Notes: generated from the letters alone by a model not told the origin. A DNA stretch of 35,528 nt from an uncultured Bacteroides sp. (GCA_902492205.1 CABUKU010000031.1:1-35528); one strand, 5' to 3'. Counted from the stretch's first letter, positions 1 to 8,121 are shown. Translations and numbers: made by a program.

Positions 1-24
1 TAGGTAGTCGCCGTTTTAGTTGTA

Positions 25-67
25 GAGAGCATCACAGGTAGGAATACCAGGTGATACTCTCTTTTTT
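25..67 (+). terminator. Rho-independent terminator of an off-window upstream gene
   Basis: A long hairpin (GAGAG and ATCAC paired with GTGAT and CTCTC around one C/A mismatch, with an inner GGTA-GGAA-TACC hairpin) is followed directly by a T-rich run at 60-67. It reads on the plus strand, so it most likely ends a transcript that begins before the window and separates it from the gene at 367. Confidence 0.75.
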
Positions 68-366
68 GTTTTAGAAACATGCAGAAATGAAAGGAAAAGG
101 TTTTTGATTGTCTGAGAATATATCATAAATTTAGATTAAATAATATTAAAGCCCATGTTATTATCAAATAAGAGATTACATTTACAGCCGAATTCATGGA
201 CAAAATGATACAATCTTATTTATTCGGATATATCATTCGTTTTTAGAATTGTTTATTAAATTAAGTAAAAACGATTCGTTAATATTAAACTAAAATATAA
301 CCAATTTTGTTATTAAGGCATAAGAGAGTTAATAGTGAAATTCTAAAACAGTAAAAACACTTTGTT
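68..366. other. Non-coding leader region before the first gene
   Basis: Very AT-rich with no credible reading frame. The only promoter-like signal is CAATTTTG at 302-309, one mismatch from the TAnnTTTG box and without a clear TTTG at the -33 position. It could drive the gene at 367, leaving a leader of about 50 bases. Nothing else recognisable was seen. Confidence 0.35.
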
Positions 367-813
367 ATGAGGCTTCTTAAAATGATTATATTGTCTTGTT
401 TACTTATATTGGTGTATTTCATCAATACAAGTGAGGCACATATAGGTGGAGCTCAAATAAAAGAAGCGGTAGAACCTTTATCTACCAAGTGTTCTCTTTG
501 CGCATGTTCTGTTGACTATGTTTATGATGATTTCTCTTCAGAGAATAAGAATTTTAAAAATTCATCTTATTTAGCTTGTACTACAGAAATGGGCTTAAGT
601 GAAAAGCTTGTTTCTCAAAATACTTTTGATAATCTACGAGTGCGTAGAAGCATAGAATTGTCTAATTGGTTAAAAGGCATTCTCCGTTCCCTTTCTTTCA
701 TAGAGGATGGCTTGGTTCAAGATCAAAGTAAAATTTATTATTCCAGTATTAACCACAAAGTATTGCCTTCGTGCCAATACTATATTTTCGCGCTTAGGCG
801 TATTTTGATTTAG
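367..813 (+). CDS. Small exported protein of unknown function
   Basis: I do not recognise this 148-residue protein. It opens with a basic start and a hydrophobic stretch (about residues 5-20) ending in a plausible signal-peptidase site after SEA near residue 24. The mature part has a small cysteine cluster, CSLCAC, near residues 42-47, further single cysteines, a basic patch (LRVRRS), and an aromatic and aliphatic C-terminus ending in LRRILI. No membrane segment follows the signal peptide. It stands about 110 bases before the ExbB operon with a perfect palindrome between, so it is probably a separate gene. Codon use is A/T-rich like the surrounding non-coding DNA. That it is a real gene is supported by the signal peptide and by the absence of a competing frame. 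Function is unknown; a small secreted peptide-like product is possible. Confidence 0.55.
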   Translation: MRLLKMIILSCLLILVYFINTSEAHIGGAQIKEAVEPLSTKCSLCACSVDYVYDDFSSENKNFKNSSYLACTTEMGLSEKLVSQNTFDNLRVRRSIELSNWLKGILRSLSFIEDGLVQDQSKIYYSSINHKVLPSCQYYIFALRRILI

Positions 814-841
814 TAGTTTTTTTATTTGTGTGTCTTTTACA

Positions 842-869
842 GTACAAGCAAATCCGGATTTGCTTGTAC
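842..869. repeat. Perfect 28-base palindrome before exbB
   Basis: GTACAAGCAAATCC is followed immediately by its exact reverse complement. As RNA it would form a 12-13 bp hairpin, but no T-run follows directly, so it is not a textbook terminator. It sits 54 bases before exbB and could be a weak terminator for the gene at 367, a processing site or an operator for the TonB operon. Confidence 0.6.
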
Positions 870-922
870 CTAAACCCGTTATTCTTTTATTTTCTATATA
901 AAAAACAAATAAAAAAACTATT

Positions 923-1735
923 ATGGAAACTATTCAGAAAAAAAATACATCATTTAAAGGAATAAAATCTGCAGGATTGGTTATTCTTTGTTGTCTTGTT
1001 GTCGCTATTTTGATTTTTCATTTCGTATTCGGAAATCCTGCTAATTTCATGAACAATGATCCTAATAATCATCCGCTTCCGGGTAATTTATTAGGCACTA
1101 TTTATAAAGGTGGCGTTATTGTACCTATTATTCAGACTTTGTTATTGACAGTTATTGCATTGAGTGTTGAACGTTTCTTTGCTATCCGTAGTGCACAAGG
1201 AACTGCAAACATGGTTAAATTCGTGAAGAAGATCAAAGAGTTGCTTTCTAGCGGAGATATTAGTTCTGCTGAAGAACTTTGTGCAAAACAAAAAGGTTCT
1301 GTTGGTAACGTTGTTGCTTCTGCTTTAAAGAAATATAAAGAAGTGGAGAATGATACGACTATGGCTAAAGATCAGAAACTGGTTGCCATCCAAAAAGAAA
1401 TAGAAGAAGCTACCGCTTTGGAACTTCCAATGCTCGAACAGAATCTTCCTATCATAGCTACTATTACTACATTAGGTACATTGATGGGATTGCTCGGTAC
1501 TGTAATCGGTATGATTCGTTCATTTGCAGCTTTGGCTAATGCAGGTGCTACAGACTCAATTGCTTTGTCACAAGGTATTTCAGAAGCTTTGATTAACACA
1601 GCATTCGGTATCTTAACTGGTGCGTTGGCTGTTATCTCATATAACTACTTTACCAACAAGATTGATAAAATCACGTATAGTATTGATGAAGTAGGTTTCT
1701 CTATCGTACAAACCTATGCTGCTACACATGAGTAA
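923..1735 (+). CDS. exbB: ExbB / MotA-TolQ family proton-channel protein
   Basis: Inner-membrane subunit of the ExbB-ExbD-TonB motor, which uses the proton gradient to energise outer-membrane TonB-dependent transporters such as the SusC protein encoded later in this window. The 270-residue protein has hydrophobic segments near residues 16-37, 64-84, 175-200 and 218-240. The last pair lies in the diagnostic region with GTLMGLLGTVIGMI (183-197) followed by a Ser/Ala/Gly-rich stretch and ISEALINTAFGILTGALAV. Between helices 2 and 3 is a charged cytoplasmic domain. It is the first gene of a six-gene run on the same strand and is followed 18 bases later by an exbD. The N-terminal extra hydrophobic segment and short periplasmic loop (38-60) are longer than in E. 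coli ExbB. The family call is firm; the symbol follows the family and its neighbours. Confidence 0.93.
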   Translation: METIQKKNTSFKGIKSAGLVILCCLVVAILIFHFVFGNPANFMNNDPNNHPLPGNLLGTIYKGGVIVPIIQTLLLTVIALSVERFFAIRSAQGTANMVKFVKKIKELLSSGDISSAEELCAKQKGSVGNVVASALKKYKEVENDTTMAKDQKLVAIQKEIEEATALELPMLEQNLPIIATITTLGTLMGLLGTVIGMIRSFAALANAGATDSIALSQGISEALINTAFGILTGALAVISYNYFTNKIDKITYSIDEVGFSIVQTYAATHE

Positions 1736-1753
1736 CATTTAAAATAAAATGTT

Positions 1754-2362
1754 ATGGCAAGACTCATTGTAAAAAGAAAGAGTACCCGCATTGATATGAC
1801 GGCGATGAGTGACGTAACTGTTTTGCTGTTGACTTTCTTTATGTTGACTTCAACATTTGTACAGAAAGCACCGGTTCAGGTTACTACTCCGGGTTCGGTT
1901 TCGGAAATAAAGATTCCCGAAACAAATATCTTGCAGATACTTGTAGATCCGGCAGGGAAGATTTTCCTTAGTTTGGATAAGCAAGGTGATATGGTTAATA
2001 CATTGGAAAGTATGGGCAAGGATTACGGCATTCAATTTACTCCCGAAGAGATAAACAAGTTTAAATTATCTCAGACGTTTGGTGTGCCGATGAAGAAAAT
2101 GAAAGGTTTTCTTGCTTTGTCTACCGATGAACAGGATAGAGTACTGAAAGACATGGGTATTCCATGTGACAGTCTTGATAATCAATTTGAATCATGGGTA
2201 AAGAATGCCAGAATGGCTAACGGTGATTTGAGAATTGCCATTAAAGCCGATCAGGATACTCCTTATTCAGTTATCAAGAATGTGATGAATTCTCTTCAGG
2301 ACTTACGTGAAAATAGGTATAACCTGATAACCTCTTTGAAGGTTACACAGGCCGACAAATAA
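1754..2362 (+). CDS. exbD: ExbD / TolR family protein, first copy
   Basis: Partner of ExbB in the TonB motor. The 202-residue protein starts with a short basic cytoplasmic tail, then one transmembrane helix (about residues 14-36) containing the proton-path aspartate in the motif DMTAMSDVTVLLLTFFMLTS, which aligns with the conserved Asp of ExbD/TolR helices. The periplasmic part (about 40-202) is longer than that of E. coli ExbD (about 140 residues in all) and ends with the typical pattern of small helix, PYSVIKNVMNSLQDL and a final strand. It lies between exbB and a second exbD, 12 bases before the latter. Two ExbD-type proteins side by side is common in Bacteroidota. The two are clearly different in sequence and probably form a mixed dimer; that last point is inference. 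Confidence 0.9.
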   Translation: MARLIVKRKSTRIDMTAMSDVTVLLLTFFMLTSTFVQKAPVQVTTPGSVSEIKIPETNILQILVDPAGKIFLSLDKQGDMVNTLESMGKDYGIQFTPEEINKFKLSQTFGVPMKKMKGFLALSTDEQDRVLKDMGIPCDSLDNQFESWVKNARMANGDLRIAIKADQDTPYSVIKNVMNSLQDLRENRYNLITSLKVTQADK

Positions 2363-2374
2363 AAGAGAGACATT

Positions 2375-3022
2375 ATGGCTGAGATACAGAATAACGATAA
2401 AGGCGGTAAAAAGAAGGGAAAACAGAAGAAAATGAGCGTGTTTGTCGATTTCACCCCAATGGTGGATATGAACATGTTACTGATTACTTTCTTTATGCTT
2501 TGTACATCTCTGAGTAAACCTCAGACAATGGAAATAAGCATGCCGAGCAATGATAAGGTTTCCGAAGAGCAACAAACCAAGGTAAAAGCTTCCCAGGCAA
2601 TTACCTTTATTCTCGGTGGAGACAACAAAGTGTATTACTATTTGGGCGAACCTGATTACAAGGATTATACATCATTGAAAGAAACAGATTATAGTGCCGA
2701 TGGTATTCGCGCTTTGTTATTGAAAAGAAATAAAACTGTTGTTGCAAAAATGAATGACTTGAAACAACAGAAACTGGACTTAAAGATATCAGAAGAAGAA
2801 TTTACTAAGAAAGCATCCGAAATAAAGAACGATAAGAGTTCTCCTGTTGTTATAATTAAGGCAACGGATGATTCAAAGTATAAAAATCTGGTTGACGCTC
2901 TGGACGAGATGCAAATCTGTAATATCGGAAAATATGTAATTGTGAACATCAACGAGTCCGACGAATTCTTGCTTAAGAATTATGAGACAGCTGGTGAACT
3001 TACAAGAAACATAGCCGAATAA
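2375..3022 (+). CDS. exbD: ExbD / TolR family protein, second copy
   Basis: Second ExbD-type subunit, 215 residues. The N-terminus is strongly basic (GGKKKGKQKK, residues 10-19), which fits a cytoplasmic tail. The single membrane helix (about 25-47) carries VDFTPMVDMNMLLITFFMLCTSL with the conserved Asp near residue 31, and is followed by the family's short MPSN-like motif at the start of the periplasmic domain. The C-terminal region contains a lysine/aspartate-rich helical insertion (about 125-165) and the usual final KYKNLVDALDEMQICNIGKYVIVNI segment. It ends 30 bases before tonB. The divergence from the first copy argues against a recent tandem duplication. Probably needed together with the first copy for motor function (inference). 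Confidence 0.9.
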   Translation: MAEIQNNDKGGKKKGKQKKMSVFVDFTPMVDMNMLLITFFMLCTSLSKPQTMEISMPSNDKVSEEQQTKVKASQAITFILGGDNKVYYYLGEPDYKDYTSLKETDYSADGIRALLLKRNKTVVAKMNDLKQQKLDLKISEEEFTKKASEIKNDKSSPVVIIKATDDSKYKNLVDALDEMQICNIGKYVIVNINESDEFLLKNYETAGELTRNIAE

Positions 3023-3052
3023 AATTAATATCTTATTAAATAGAAAGATAAA

Positions 3053-3868
3053 ATGGCTAAGATAGATTTAACTTCTCCGGAGTGGTGTGAACTGATATTT
3101 CAAGATAAGAATAAGGAATATGGTGCATATAAAATGCGTTCCGAATCTCCCAAACGCCACAATCTTGCAATGATTATTGTTGTGATATTGGCTGTTGTAG
3201 GATTTAGTATTCCGAAATTAATAGAATTTGCTACTCCCGAAAAGAAAGAAGTAATGACCGAAGTAACCGTCCTGTCTAAACTGGACGAGGCAGAGGTTAA
3301 AGATGATGAGATAAAGAAGTTGGAACCGGTTGCTCCCCCTCCTCCTGCATTGAAGAGCTCCATCAAGTTTACTGCTCCCGTTATTAAAAAAGACGAAGAA
3401 GTAAGAGATGAAGACGAAATCAAATCACAGGAAGAGATTACTAATACAAAGGTAGCAATCTCTATTGCCGATGTGAAAGGTAATGATGAACTCAACGGAA
3501 AGGACATCGCTGATTTAAAAGAGGTGATTACCCAAGCTCCTGTTGAAGAAGAAAAACCTTATGTTGCAGTAGAACAGATGCCTCAATTCCCGGGTGGAGA
3601 TGCCGAACTACTTTCCTTTATTTCCAAGAACTTACATTATCCTACCATTGCGCAGGAAAATGGAATCCAAGGTAAAGTGTACATCCGTTTTGTAGTTTCC
3701 GCAACAGGAGCTGTGAAAGATGTGCAAGTGCTCAAATCTCTTGATCCTTATTGTGATAAAGAAGCAATCAGGGTAATCAAAGCACTTCCTAATTGGATAC
3801 CGGGAAAACAGAACGGAAAGAATGTTCCTGTTTACTATACTGTACCTATAACCTTTAAACTACAATAA
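3053..3868 (+). CDS. tonB: TonB family energy-transducing protein
   Basis: Spans the periplasm to link the ExbB/ExbD motor to the TonB boxes of outer-membrane receptors. The 271-residue protein begins with a conserved Bacteroidota N-terminal patch (WCELIFQDKNKEYGAYKMR, residues 11-29), then one membrane helix (about 38-60), a proline- and charge-rich linker with APPPPAL near residue 95, and a canonical TonB C-terminal domain (about 175-271): QFPGG, YPTIAQENGIQGKVYIRFVV, a central GAVKDVQVLKSLDPYCDKEAIRVI and the ending VPVYYTVPITFKLQ. Length and domain order are normal for the phylum. It is 8 bases ahead of the PstS-like gene, so translation of the two may be linked. High confidence. Confidence 0.94.
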   Translation: MAKIDLTSPEWCELIFQDKNKEYGAYKMRSESPKRHNLAMIIVVILAVVGFSIPKLIEFATPEKKEVMTEVTVLSKLDEAEVKDDEIKKLEPVAPPPPALKSSIKFTAPVIKKDEEVRDEDEIKSQEEITNTKVAISIADVKGNDELNGKDIADLKEVITQAPVEEEKPYVAVEQMPQFPGGDAELLSFISKNLHYPTIAQENGIQGKVYIRFVVSATGAVKDVQVLKSLDPYCDKEAIRVIKALPNWIPGKQNGKNVPVYYTVPITFKLQ

Positions 3869-3876
3869 AAAATAAT

Positions 3877-4815
3877 ATGAAACGATTCTATCTATTCCCT
3901 TTTCTTTTGCTTTTTCTTTTGGCTGGATGTAAGAACAAAAGTAAAGAAGCCCCAGAGGATACGCTGACATCCGGTGTCATTAAGATTGCTGTAGATGAGA
4001 GTTTCCAACCTATCATACAGGAGGAAATAGATGTCTTTGAGAGTTTAACTCCGTTGGCAGGAATCGTTCCGATTTATTGTAGTGAGGTAGATGCTGTAAA
4101 TTATCTTTTGAAAGACAGCGTTCGTTTGGCTATTACCACTCGCCCGCTGTCTCCACAGGAGATAACCTCTTTCGAAAGCCGGAAGTTCTATCCCCGTAAT
4201 ATCAAGATTGCTACGGATGCGATAGCCCTCATTGTCAATAAACAGAATCCCGATTCGTTGATTAGTGTGTCTCAACTGGAAAAGATTCTGACAGGTGAAG
4301 TGACCGATTGGAAGCAGCTCTATCCGGCTTCTAAACTTGGAAATCTGCAATTAGTCTTTGATAACCCAAATTCGAGTACAGTACGTTTTGCCATTGACTC
4401 CTTATGTAAAGGTAAACCGTTGTACTCAGGATTAAAAGCGCAAAAGACCAATCCGGATGTGATTAATTACATAGCTCAGACTCCGGATGCAATAGGCGTA
4501 ATCGGAGTAAATTGGTTGGGAAATAAGGCAGATACTACAAATCTTTCGTTTACTGACGATATTAAAGTAATGGCAGTAAGCAGTGAGGAAGTAGCTACGC
4601 CCGAAAATAGTTATAAACCATATCAGGCATACATAGCGTTAGAAGATTATCCGTTGACACGCAGTGTCTATGTTCTGCTGAATGATCCGCGAGGGGCATT
4701 GCCTTCGGGCTTCACAGCTTTCCTTGCCGGAGATCGCGGGCAAAGGATTATTCTGAAATCGGGGCTTGTTCCTGCAACCCAGCCTGTGCGCCTCGTTGAT
4801 GTGAAAGATAAATAA
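3877..4815 (+). CDS. PstS-like phosphate-binding periplasmic lipoprotein
   Basis: A periplasmic substrate-binding protein of the PstS type, 312 residues. The signal peptide ends in LLAG followed by a lipid-acceptor cysteine at residue 18. The mature part has the two-lobe binding-protein pattern: an early GVIKIAVDESFQPIIQEEIDVFE, then ITTRPLSPQEI (the region where PstS proteins read MSNR/SR before coordinating phosphate), DAIALIVNKQNP, LEKILTGEVTDWKQL, NSSTVRF and DAIGVIGVNW. In Pst systems this protein delivers phosphate to PstC/PstA, but no permease or ATPase is present here. The gene is instead locked between tonB and a TPR gene, 8 bases and 23 bases away. Its role may therefore be sensing or stabilising the TonB machinery rather than uptake (inference). 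The family is confident, the ligand is not. Confidence 0.8.
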   Translation: MKRFYLFPFLLLFLLAGCKNKSKEAPEDTLTSGVIKIAVDESFQPIIQEEIDVFESLTPLAGIVPIYCSEVDAVNYLLKDSVRLAITTRPLSPQEITSFESRKFYPRNIKIATDAIALIVNKQNPDSLISVSQLEKILTGEVTDWKQLYPASKLGNLQLVFDNPNSSTVRFAIDSLCKGKPLYSGLKAQKTNPDVINYIAQTPDAIGVIGVNWLGNKADTTNLSFTDDIKVMAVSSEEVATPENSYKPYQAYIALEDYPLTRSVYVLLNDPRGALPSGFTAFLAGDRGQRIILKSGLVPATQPVRLVDVKDK

Positions 4816-4838
4816 TACTAATTAAAAACTATACTGAA

Positions 4839-6437
4839 ATGAAATCTGCAATTTTAATTCTCTCGTTAGTCTGTCCTGCTGTTTATGCAGCAGATTCTCA
4901 GGGAATAGCCTACTATAATGCCGGATTCCCCGAATCAGCGAAAGTCCTTTTATTGAAAGATATGAATACAGGATCGGCAGGCAATGCCGAAACTTGTTAT
5001 TATCTCGGAAATATTTATTTTGGAGAAAATAAAGTCGACTCGGCAGCCTATTATTACAATAAAGGTTTGTCTCTCGAAGCTGAAAATCCTTGTTGCCAGA
5101 TAGGGCTTGCAAAACTGCAAATAAAAAATAATCCTACAGGGGCAGCCGATCAGTTCGACCATATATTGAAAGGTAAAAACAAAAAGAATCCAGATATTCT
5201 GGTTGCCGTAGGCAGGGCTTATCTGGATAACAAACAACCCGATAAAGCACTGGAATATGCCGAACTTGCCAAGAAGCAAAACTCAAAGTCTGCTGCTGCC
5301 TTTACGCTTGAAGGTGATATACTGTTTAGTAAAAAAGACATAGGTAACGCATGTAGCAGATATGAGCAGGCTATCTATTTCGATCCTTCGTGTAAGGAGG
5401 CTTATATTAAATATGCCAGGGCCTATTCAGGAGTCAATTCCGGATTGGCTATTGAAATGCTGCAAAAGCTAAAAGCACAAGATCCGTCTTTCTTGCTCAC
5501 AGATAAAGAATTGGCCGATGTTTATTATGCAAGCGGACAATACCGTAAAGCAATAGAAGCTTATGATAGTTACTTGCAATCAGGCTTCTGTTCGGATGCC
5601 GATTTTGCAAAATATGCTACAACTCTTTATCTTGCAAAAGACTATATCCGTTCATTGGAGATGGCAGAACAAGGATTGAAGAAGAATCCTGATAATCTCT
5701 TGCTGAAACGTTTGCTGATGTATGATGACTTCGAGCTGAAAAAATACGCCGAAGGTCTTGTTGCTGCCGAGAAGTTCTTCGATAAACCCATAAATCCCGA
5801 TTATGTTTATCTGGATCATCTCTATTACGGACGTTTGCTGAAAGCTAACCGGCAAATGGATAAGTCTGTTTCCGAGTTGGAAGCAGCTCTGAAGATGGAT
5901 GCTACAAAGATCGAGATATGGAAAGAAATATCCGAAACCTATGAAAAGATGGATAACTACGATAAGGCCATTGCGGCATATTCATCATACATGGAGGCTT
6001 TAGGTCAGAAAGCAGAAGTTGCCGATTTGTTTTCTCTTGGTCGTCTTTATTATTATGCCGGAAGCGAGTTAGACACTGTTCCCGATAACCAAGATAAAAA
6101 ACAAGAGGTTCTTGCTAAAGCAGACAGCATCTTTGCATTAGTTGCCGAAAAGGTGCCCGATAATTATTTAGGTAATTTTTGGCGTGCACGTGTTAATTCA
6201 TTATTAGATCCCGAAACCACAGCCGGACTTGCAAAGCCTTATTATGAAGCAGCCCTTGCCATCCTTGCCGAAAAACCGGATACAAACAAGTCATTGCAAG
6301 TGGAATGTAACAGTTATTTGGGATATTATTATTTCGTGAAGAACGATTTCCCCGAATCAAAAGTTTACTGGAATAAAATATTGGAAATAGATCCGACAAA
6401 TGAAACTGCACAAAAAGCATTGGCGGGTATAAAATAA
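4839..6437 (+). CDS. Periplasmic tetratricopeptide-repeat protein
   Basis: A 532-residue protein with a short signal peptide (cleavage after VYA, near residue 17) and TPR repeats over almost its whole length. Repeats are visible as A-x-x-Y-Y/x-G-x(6)-A patterns, for example DSAAYYYNKGLSLEAENP (about 66-83), PDKALEYAELAKKQNSKSA, YRKAIEAYDSYLQSG and YDKAIAAYSSYMEALG. TPR arrays are protein-protein scaffolds. As the last gene of the ExbB-ExbD-ExbD-TonB-PstS-like run, it may bind TonB or the binding protein in the periplasm (inference). A strong terminator follows 38 bases downstream, closing the operon. No enzymatic motif is present. Confidence in the fold is high; the specific partner is unknown. 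Confidence 0.85.
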   Translation: MKSAILILSLVCPAVYAADSQGIAYYNAGFPESAKVLLLKDMNTGSAGNAETCYYLGNIYFGENKVDSAAYYYNKGLSLEAENPCCQIGLAKLQIKNNPTGAADQFDHILKGKNKKNPDILVAVGRAYLDNKQPDKALEYAELAKKQNSKSAAAFTLEGDILFSKKDIGNACSRYEQAIYFDPSCKEAYIKYARAYSGVNSGLAIEMLQKLKAQDPSFLLTDKELADVYYASGQYRKAIEAYDSYLQSGFCSDADFAKYATTLYLAKDYIRSLEMAEQGLKKNPDNLLLKRLLMYDDFELKKYAEGLVAAEKFFDKPINPDYVYLDHLYYGRLLKANRQMDKSVSELEAALKMDATKIEIWKEISETYEKMDNYDKAIAAYSSYMEALGQKAEVADLFSLGRLYYYAGSELDTVPDNQDKKQEVLAKADSIFALVAEKVPDNYLGNFWRARVNSLLDPETTAGLAKPYYEAALAILAEKPDTNKSLQVECNSYLGYYYFVKNDFPESKVYWNKILEIDPTNETAQKALAGIK

Positions 6438-6475
6438 TTTTGCTCAGCACTGCCTTCCTTTCATAGTTAATTTTG

Positions 6476-6520
6476 CCACTCGGATGAAATAAAGATTTCG
6501 TTCGAGTGGTATTTTTATTT
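6476..6520 (+). terminator. Terminator of the TonB operon
   Basis: A 15-bp stem (CCACTCGG... paired with ...TTCGAGTGG, with two G-T wobbles) around an AAAG loop at 6476-6509 is followed by TATTTTTATTT. It closes the run exbB to TPR. Confidence 0.85.
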
Positions 6521-6858
6521 GTACAGATTGGGAAGCTATGCCACATCTTTTCTCCTACTATATTGTTATATAGTCTGAAAGATACCGAAGGTTAGGCTGA
6601 AACGTGCCGTAGGTTAAGGAGGTTTGTTAGGAGATATTTATAGGAAGATGTACACCTTATTTGCATAAGGTGTACACTATTTTGTTAAAAGGAGTACGGT
6701 TTTTCTATATTTGAAGTACGGATATTGATGAAGTGAAATTATCTCTGTATCTTAGAGATACAATACAAATATACTAAAATAAAAGCCATTTTCCAAATCT
6801 TCCGCTTTAGCTATTGAAAGATTGAAACATTTTCTTGAATTTAGCAGATGGGAAAAGC
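6521..6858. other. Non-coding region with small repeats
   Basis: No credible gene. It contains a short palindrome (ACTATA...TATAGT, 6557-6574), two degenerate 22-base tandem units with the core CCG-A/T-AGGTTA (6583-6604 and 6605-6626), a perfect 11-bp inverted repeat GTACACCTTAT / ATAAGGTGTAC with a TTGC loop (6650-6675), and a small stem GTATCT-TAG-AGATAC near 6750. The hairpin at 6650 lacks a T-run. These look like dispersed intergenic repeat debris; their role is unknown. Confidence 0.5.
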
Positions 6859-6890
6859 TTTGGTATTTTAGGAAAAAAGTACTAACTTCG
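6859..6890 (+). promoter_or_regulatory. Bacteroidota-type promoter for the MscS gene
   Basis: TTTG at 6859-6862, a 20-base spacer, then TAACTTCG at 6883-6890, one mismatch from TAnnTTTG. The distance to the ATG at 6932 gives a leader of about 35 bases. Spacing matches the known Bacteroides consensus. Confidence 0.65.
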
Positions 6891-6931
6891 ACTGCTCAAT
6901 TCTAAAAATTAACAAATAAAATAAGAATTCT

Positions 6932-7837
6932 ATGTTATTATTACAAGCAGTACAAGCTGCTGCCGATTCGTTACAAACGGCAGCTAAAGGTCTGGATCAG
7001 GCAATAGCTCAGGCAGAAGGCCTTGATAAACTATCACTTATTACGCAACAGTTGATTGACTCCGGTATTCAGGCAGGAGGACATATCTTGAAGGCTGTTT
7101 TAGTCTTTATAATCGGGCGCTTCCTGATTAAAACATTAAATCGTTTTGTTGGTCGGTTAATGGATAAAAGAGAAGTAGATATAAGCATCAAAACTTTCGT
7201 AAAGAGTTTGGTAAATATCCTTCTAACCATTTTGTTGATTGTTTCTGTTGTAGGAGCTTTAGGTGTTGAAACCACTTCGTTTGCTGCATTGCTGGCATCT
7301 GCCGGTGTTGCAGTCGGTATGGCTTTGTCCGGTAATTTGCAAAACTTTGCAGGTGGTTTGGTTGTTTTGCTTTTCAAACCTTATAAAGTCGGGGATTTGG
7401 TAGAAGCGCAAAATGTAACAGGAACTGTGAAAGAGATTCAGATATTCCATACAATCCTGACTACTGCCGACAATAAAGTAATTTATGTTCCTAACGGGGC
7501 ATTGAGTAGTGGAGTAGTAATAAATTACAGTGATCGGAAGACTCGTCGTGTAGAATGGATATTTGGTGTGGATTATGGGGAAGATTATAATAAGGTGGAG
7601 CAAGTGGTGCGCGGCATATTGTCAGCCGAAAAGCGCATACTTCTTGATCCGGCTCCGTTTATAGCTTTGCATGCGCTCGATGCCAGCAGTGTAAATGTGG
7701 TGATTCGTGTTTGGGTGAACAGCGAGGACTATTGGGGAGTATATTTTGATGTAAACCAAGCTGTCTATAAGACTTTCAATGAGAAAGGCATTAACTTCCC
7801 ATTTCCGCAACTTACAGTTCATCAGGCAAAAGATTAA
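6932..7837 (+). CDS. MscS family small-conductance mechanosensitive channel
   Basis: Inner-membrane tension-gated channel that releases solutes during hypo-osmotic shock. The 301-residue protein has an alanine/glutamine-rich N-terminus (about 1-45), a membrane helix near 50-70, another near 90-115, and the pore-lining third helix with the Gly/Ala pattern FAALLASAGVAVGMALSGNLQNFAGGLVVLLFKP (about 118-151). The cytoplasmic beta domain follows with PYKVGDLVEAQNVTGTVKEIQIFHTILTTADNKVIYVPNGAL, and the alpha/beta vestibule domain runs to the C-terminus. Length is close to E. coli MscS (286). It has its own promoter upstream and a terminator just after, so it is monocistronic. The N-terminus lacks a clean signal peptide and its alanine-rich helix is probably periplasmic. 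Confidence 0.93.
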   Translation: MLLLQAVQAAADSLQTAAKGLDQAIAQAEGLDKLSLITQQLIDSGIQAGGHILKAVLVFIIGRFLIKTLNRFVGRLMDKREVDISIKTFVKSLVNILLTILLIVSVVGALGVETTSFAALLASAGVAVGMALSGNLQNFAGGLVVLLFKPYKVGDLVEAQNVTGTVKEIQIFHTILTTADNKVIYVPNGALSSGVVINYSDRKTRRVEWIFGVDYGEDYNKVEQVVRGILSAEKRILLDPAPFIALHALDASSVNVVIRVWVNSEDYWGVYFDVNQAVYKTFNEKGINFPFPQLTVHQAKD

Positions 7838-7854
7838 TAAGGAAATCAAAAAAA

Positions 7855-7882
7855 GAGAATCAAGTAATTGGTTCTCTTTTTT
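7855..7882 (+). terminator. Terminator after the MscS gene
   Basis: A 9-bp stem (GAGAATCAA paired with TTGGTTCTC, loop GTAA) at 7855-7876 is flanked by A and T runs, so it can act in either direction. It ends the MscS transcript and could back up termination of the opposing tRNA transcript. Confidence 0.8.
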
Positions 7883-7969
7883 AATTGATTATTTTATCAA
7901 ATATGCTTATTTTTATCTCATTCGCATTTATCCATTCTTACTTATAAAGGGATTGTAGTCGCCGGAAAC

Positions 7970-7995
7970 AAAAAAGAACCACATTTCTGTGATTC
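7970..7995 (-). terminator. Terminator of the initiator tRNA gene
   Basis: On the minus strand the 8-bp stem GAATCACA / TGTGGTTC closes on a GAAA tetraloop and is followed by six T residues. It starts 9 bases past the tRNA 3' end, so the tRNA is a single-gene transcript. Confidence 0.85.
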
Positions 7996-8003
7996 TTTTC
8001 TAG

Positions 8004-8076
<73 letters not shown>

Positions 8077-8090
8077 ATGTTTTGTGAGTG

Positions 8091-8121
8091 CAAAGGTACA
8101 GCTTTTCCATTAAACTCCAAA
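8091..8121 (-). promoter_or_regulatory. Consensus promoter of the initiator tRNA
   Basis: On the minus strand: TTTG (plus-strand 8118-8121), a 19-base spacer, then TACCTTTG (8091-8098), a perfect fit to TTTG-N19-TAnnTTTG. The tRNA 5' end is 15 bases beyond the -7 box, leaving a short trailer for RNase P to remove. Confidence 0.85.
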
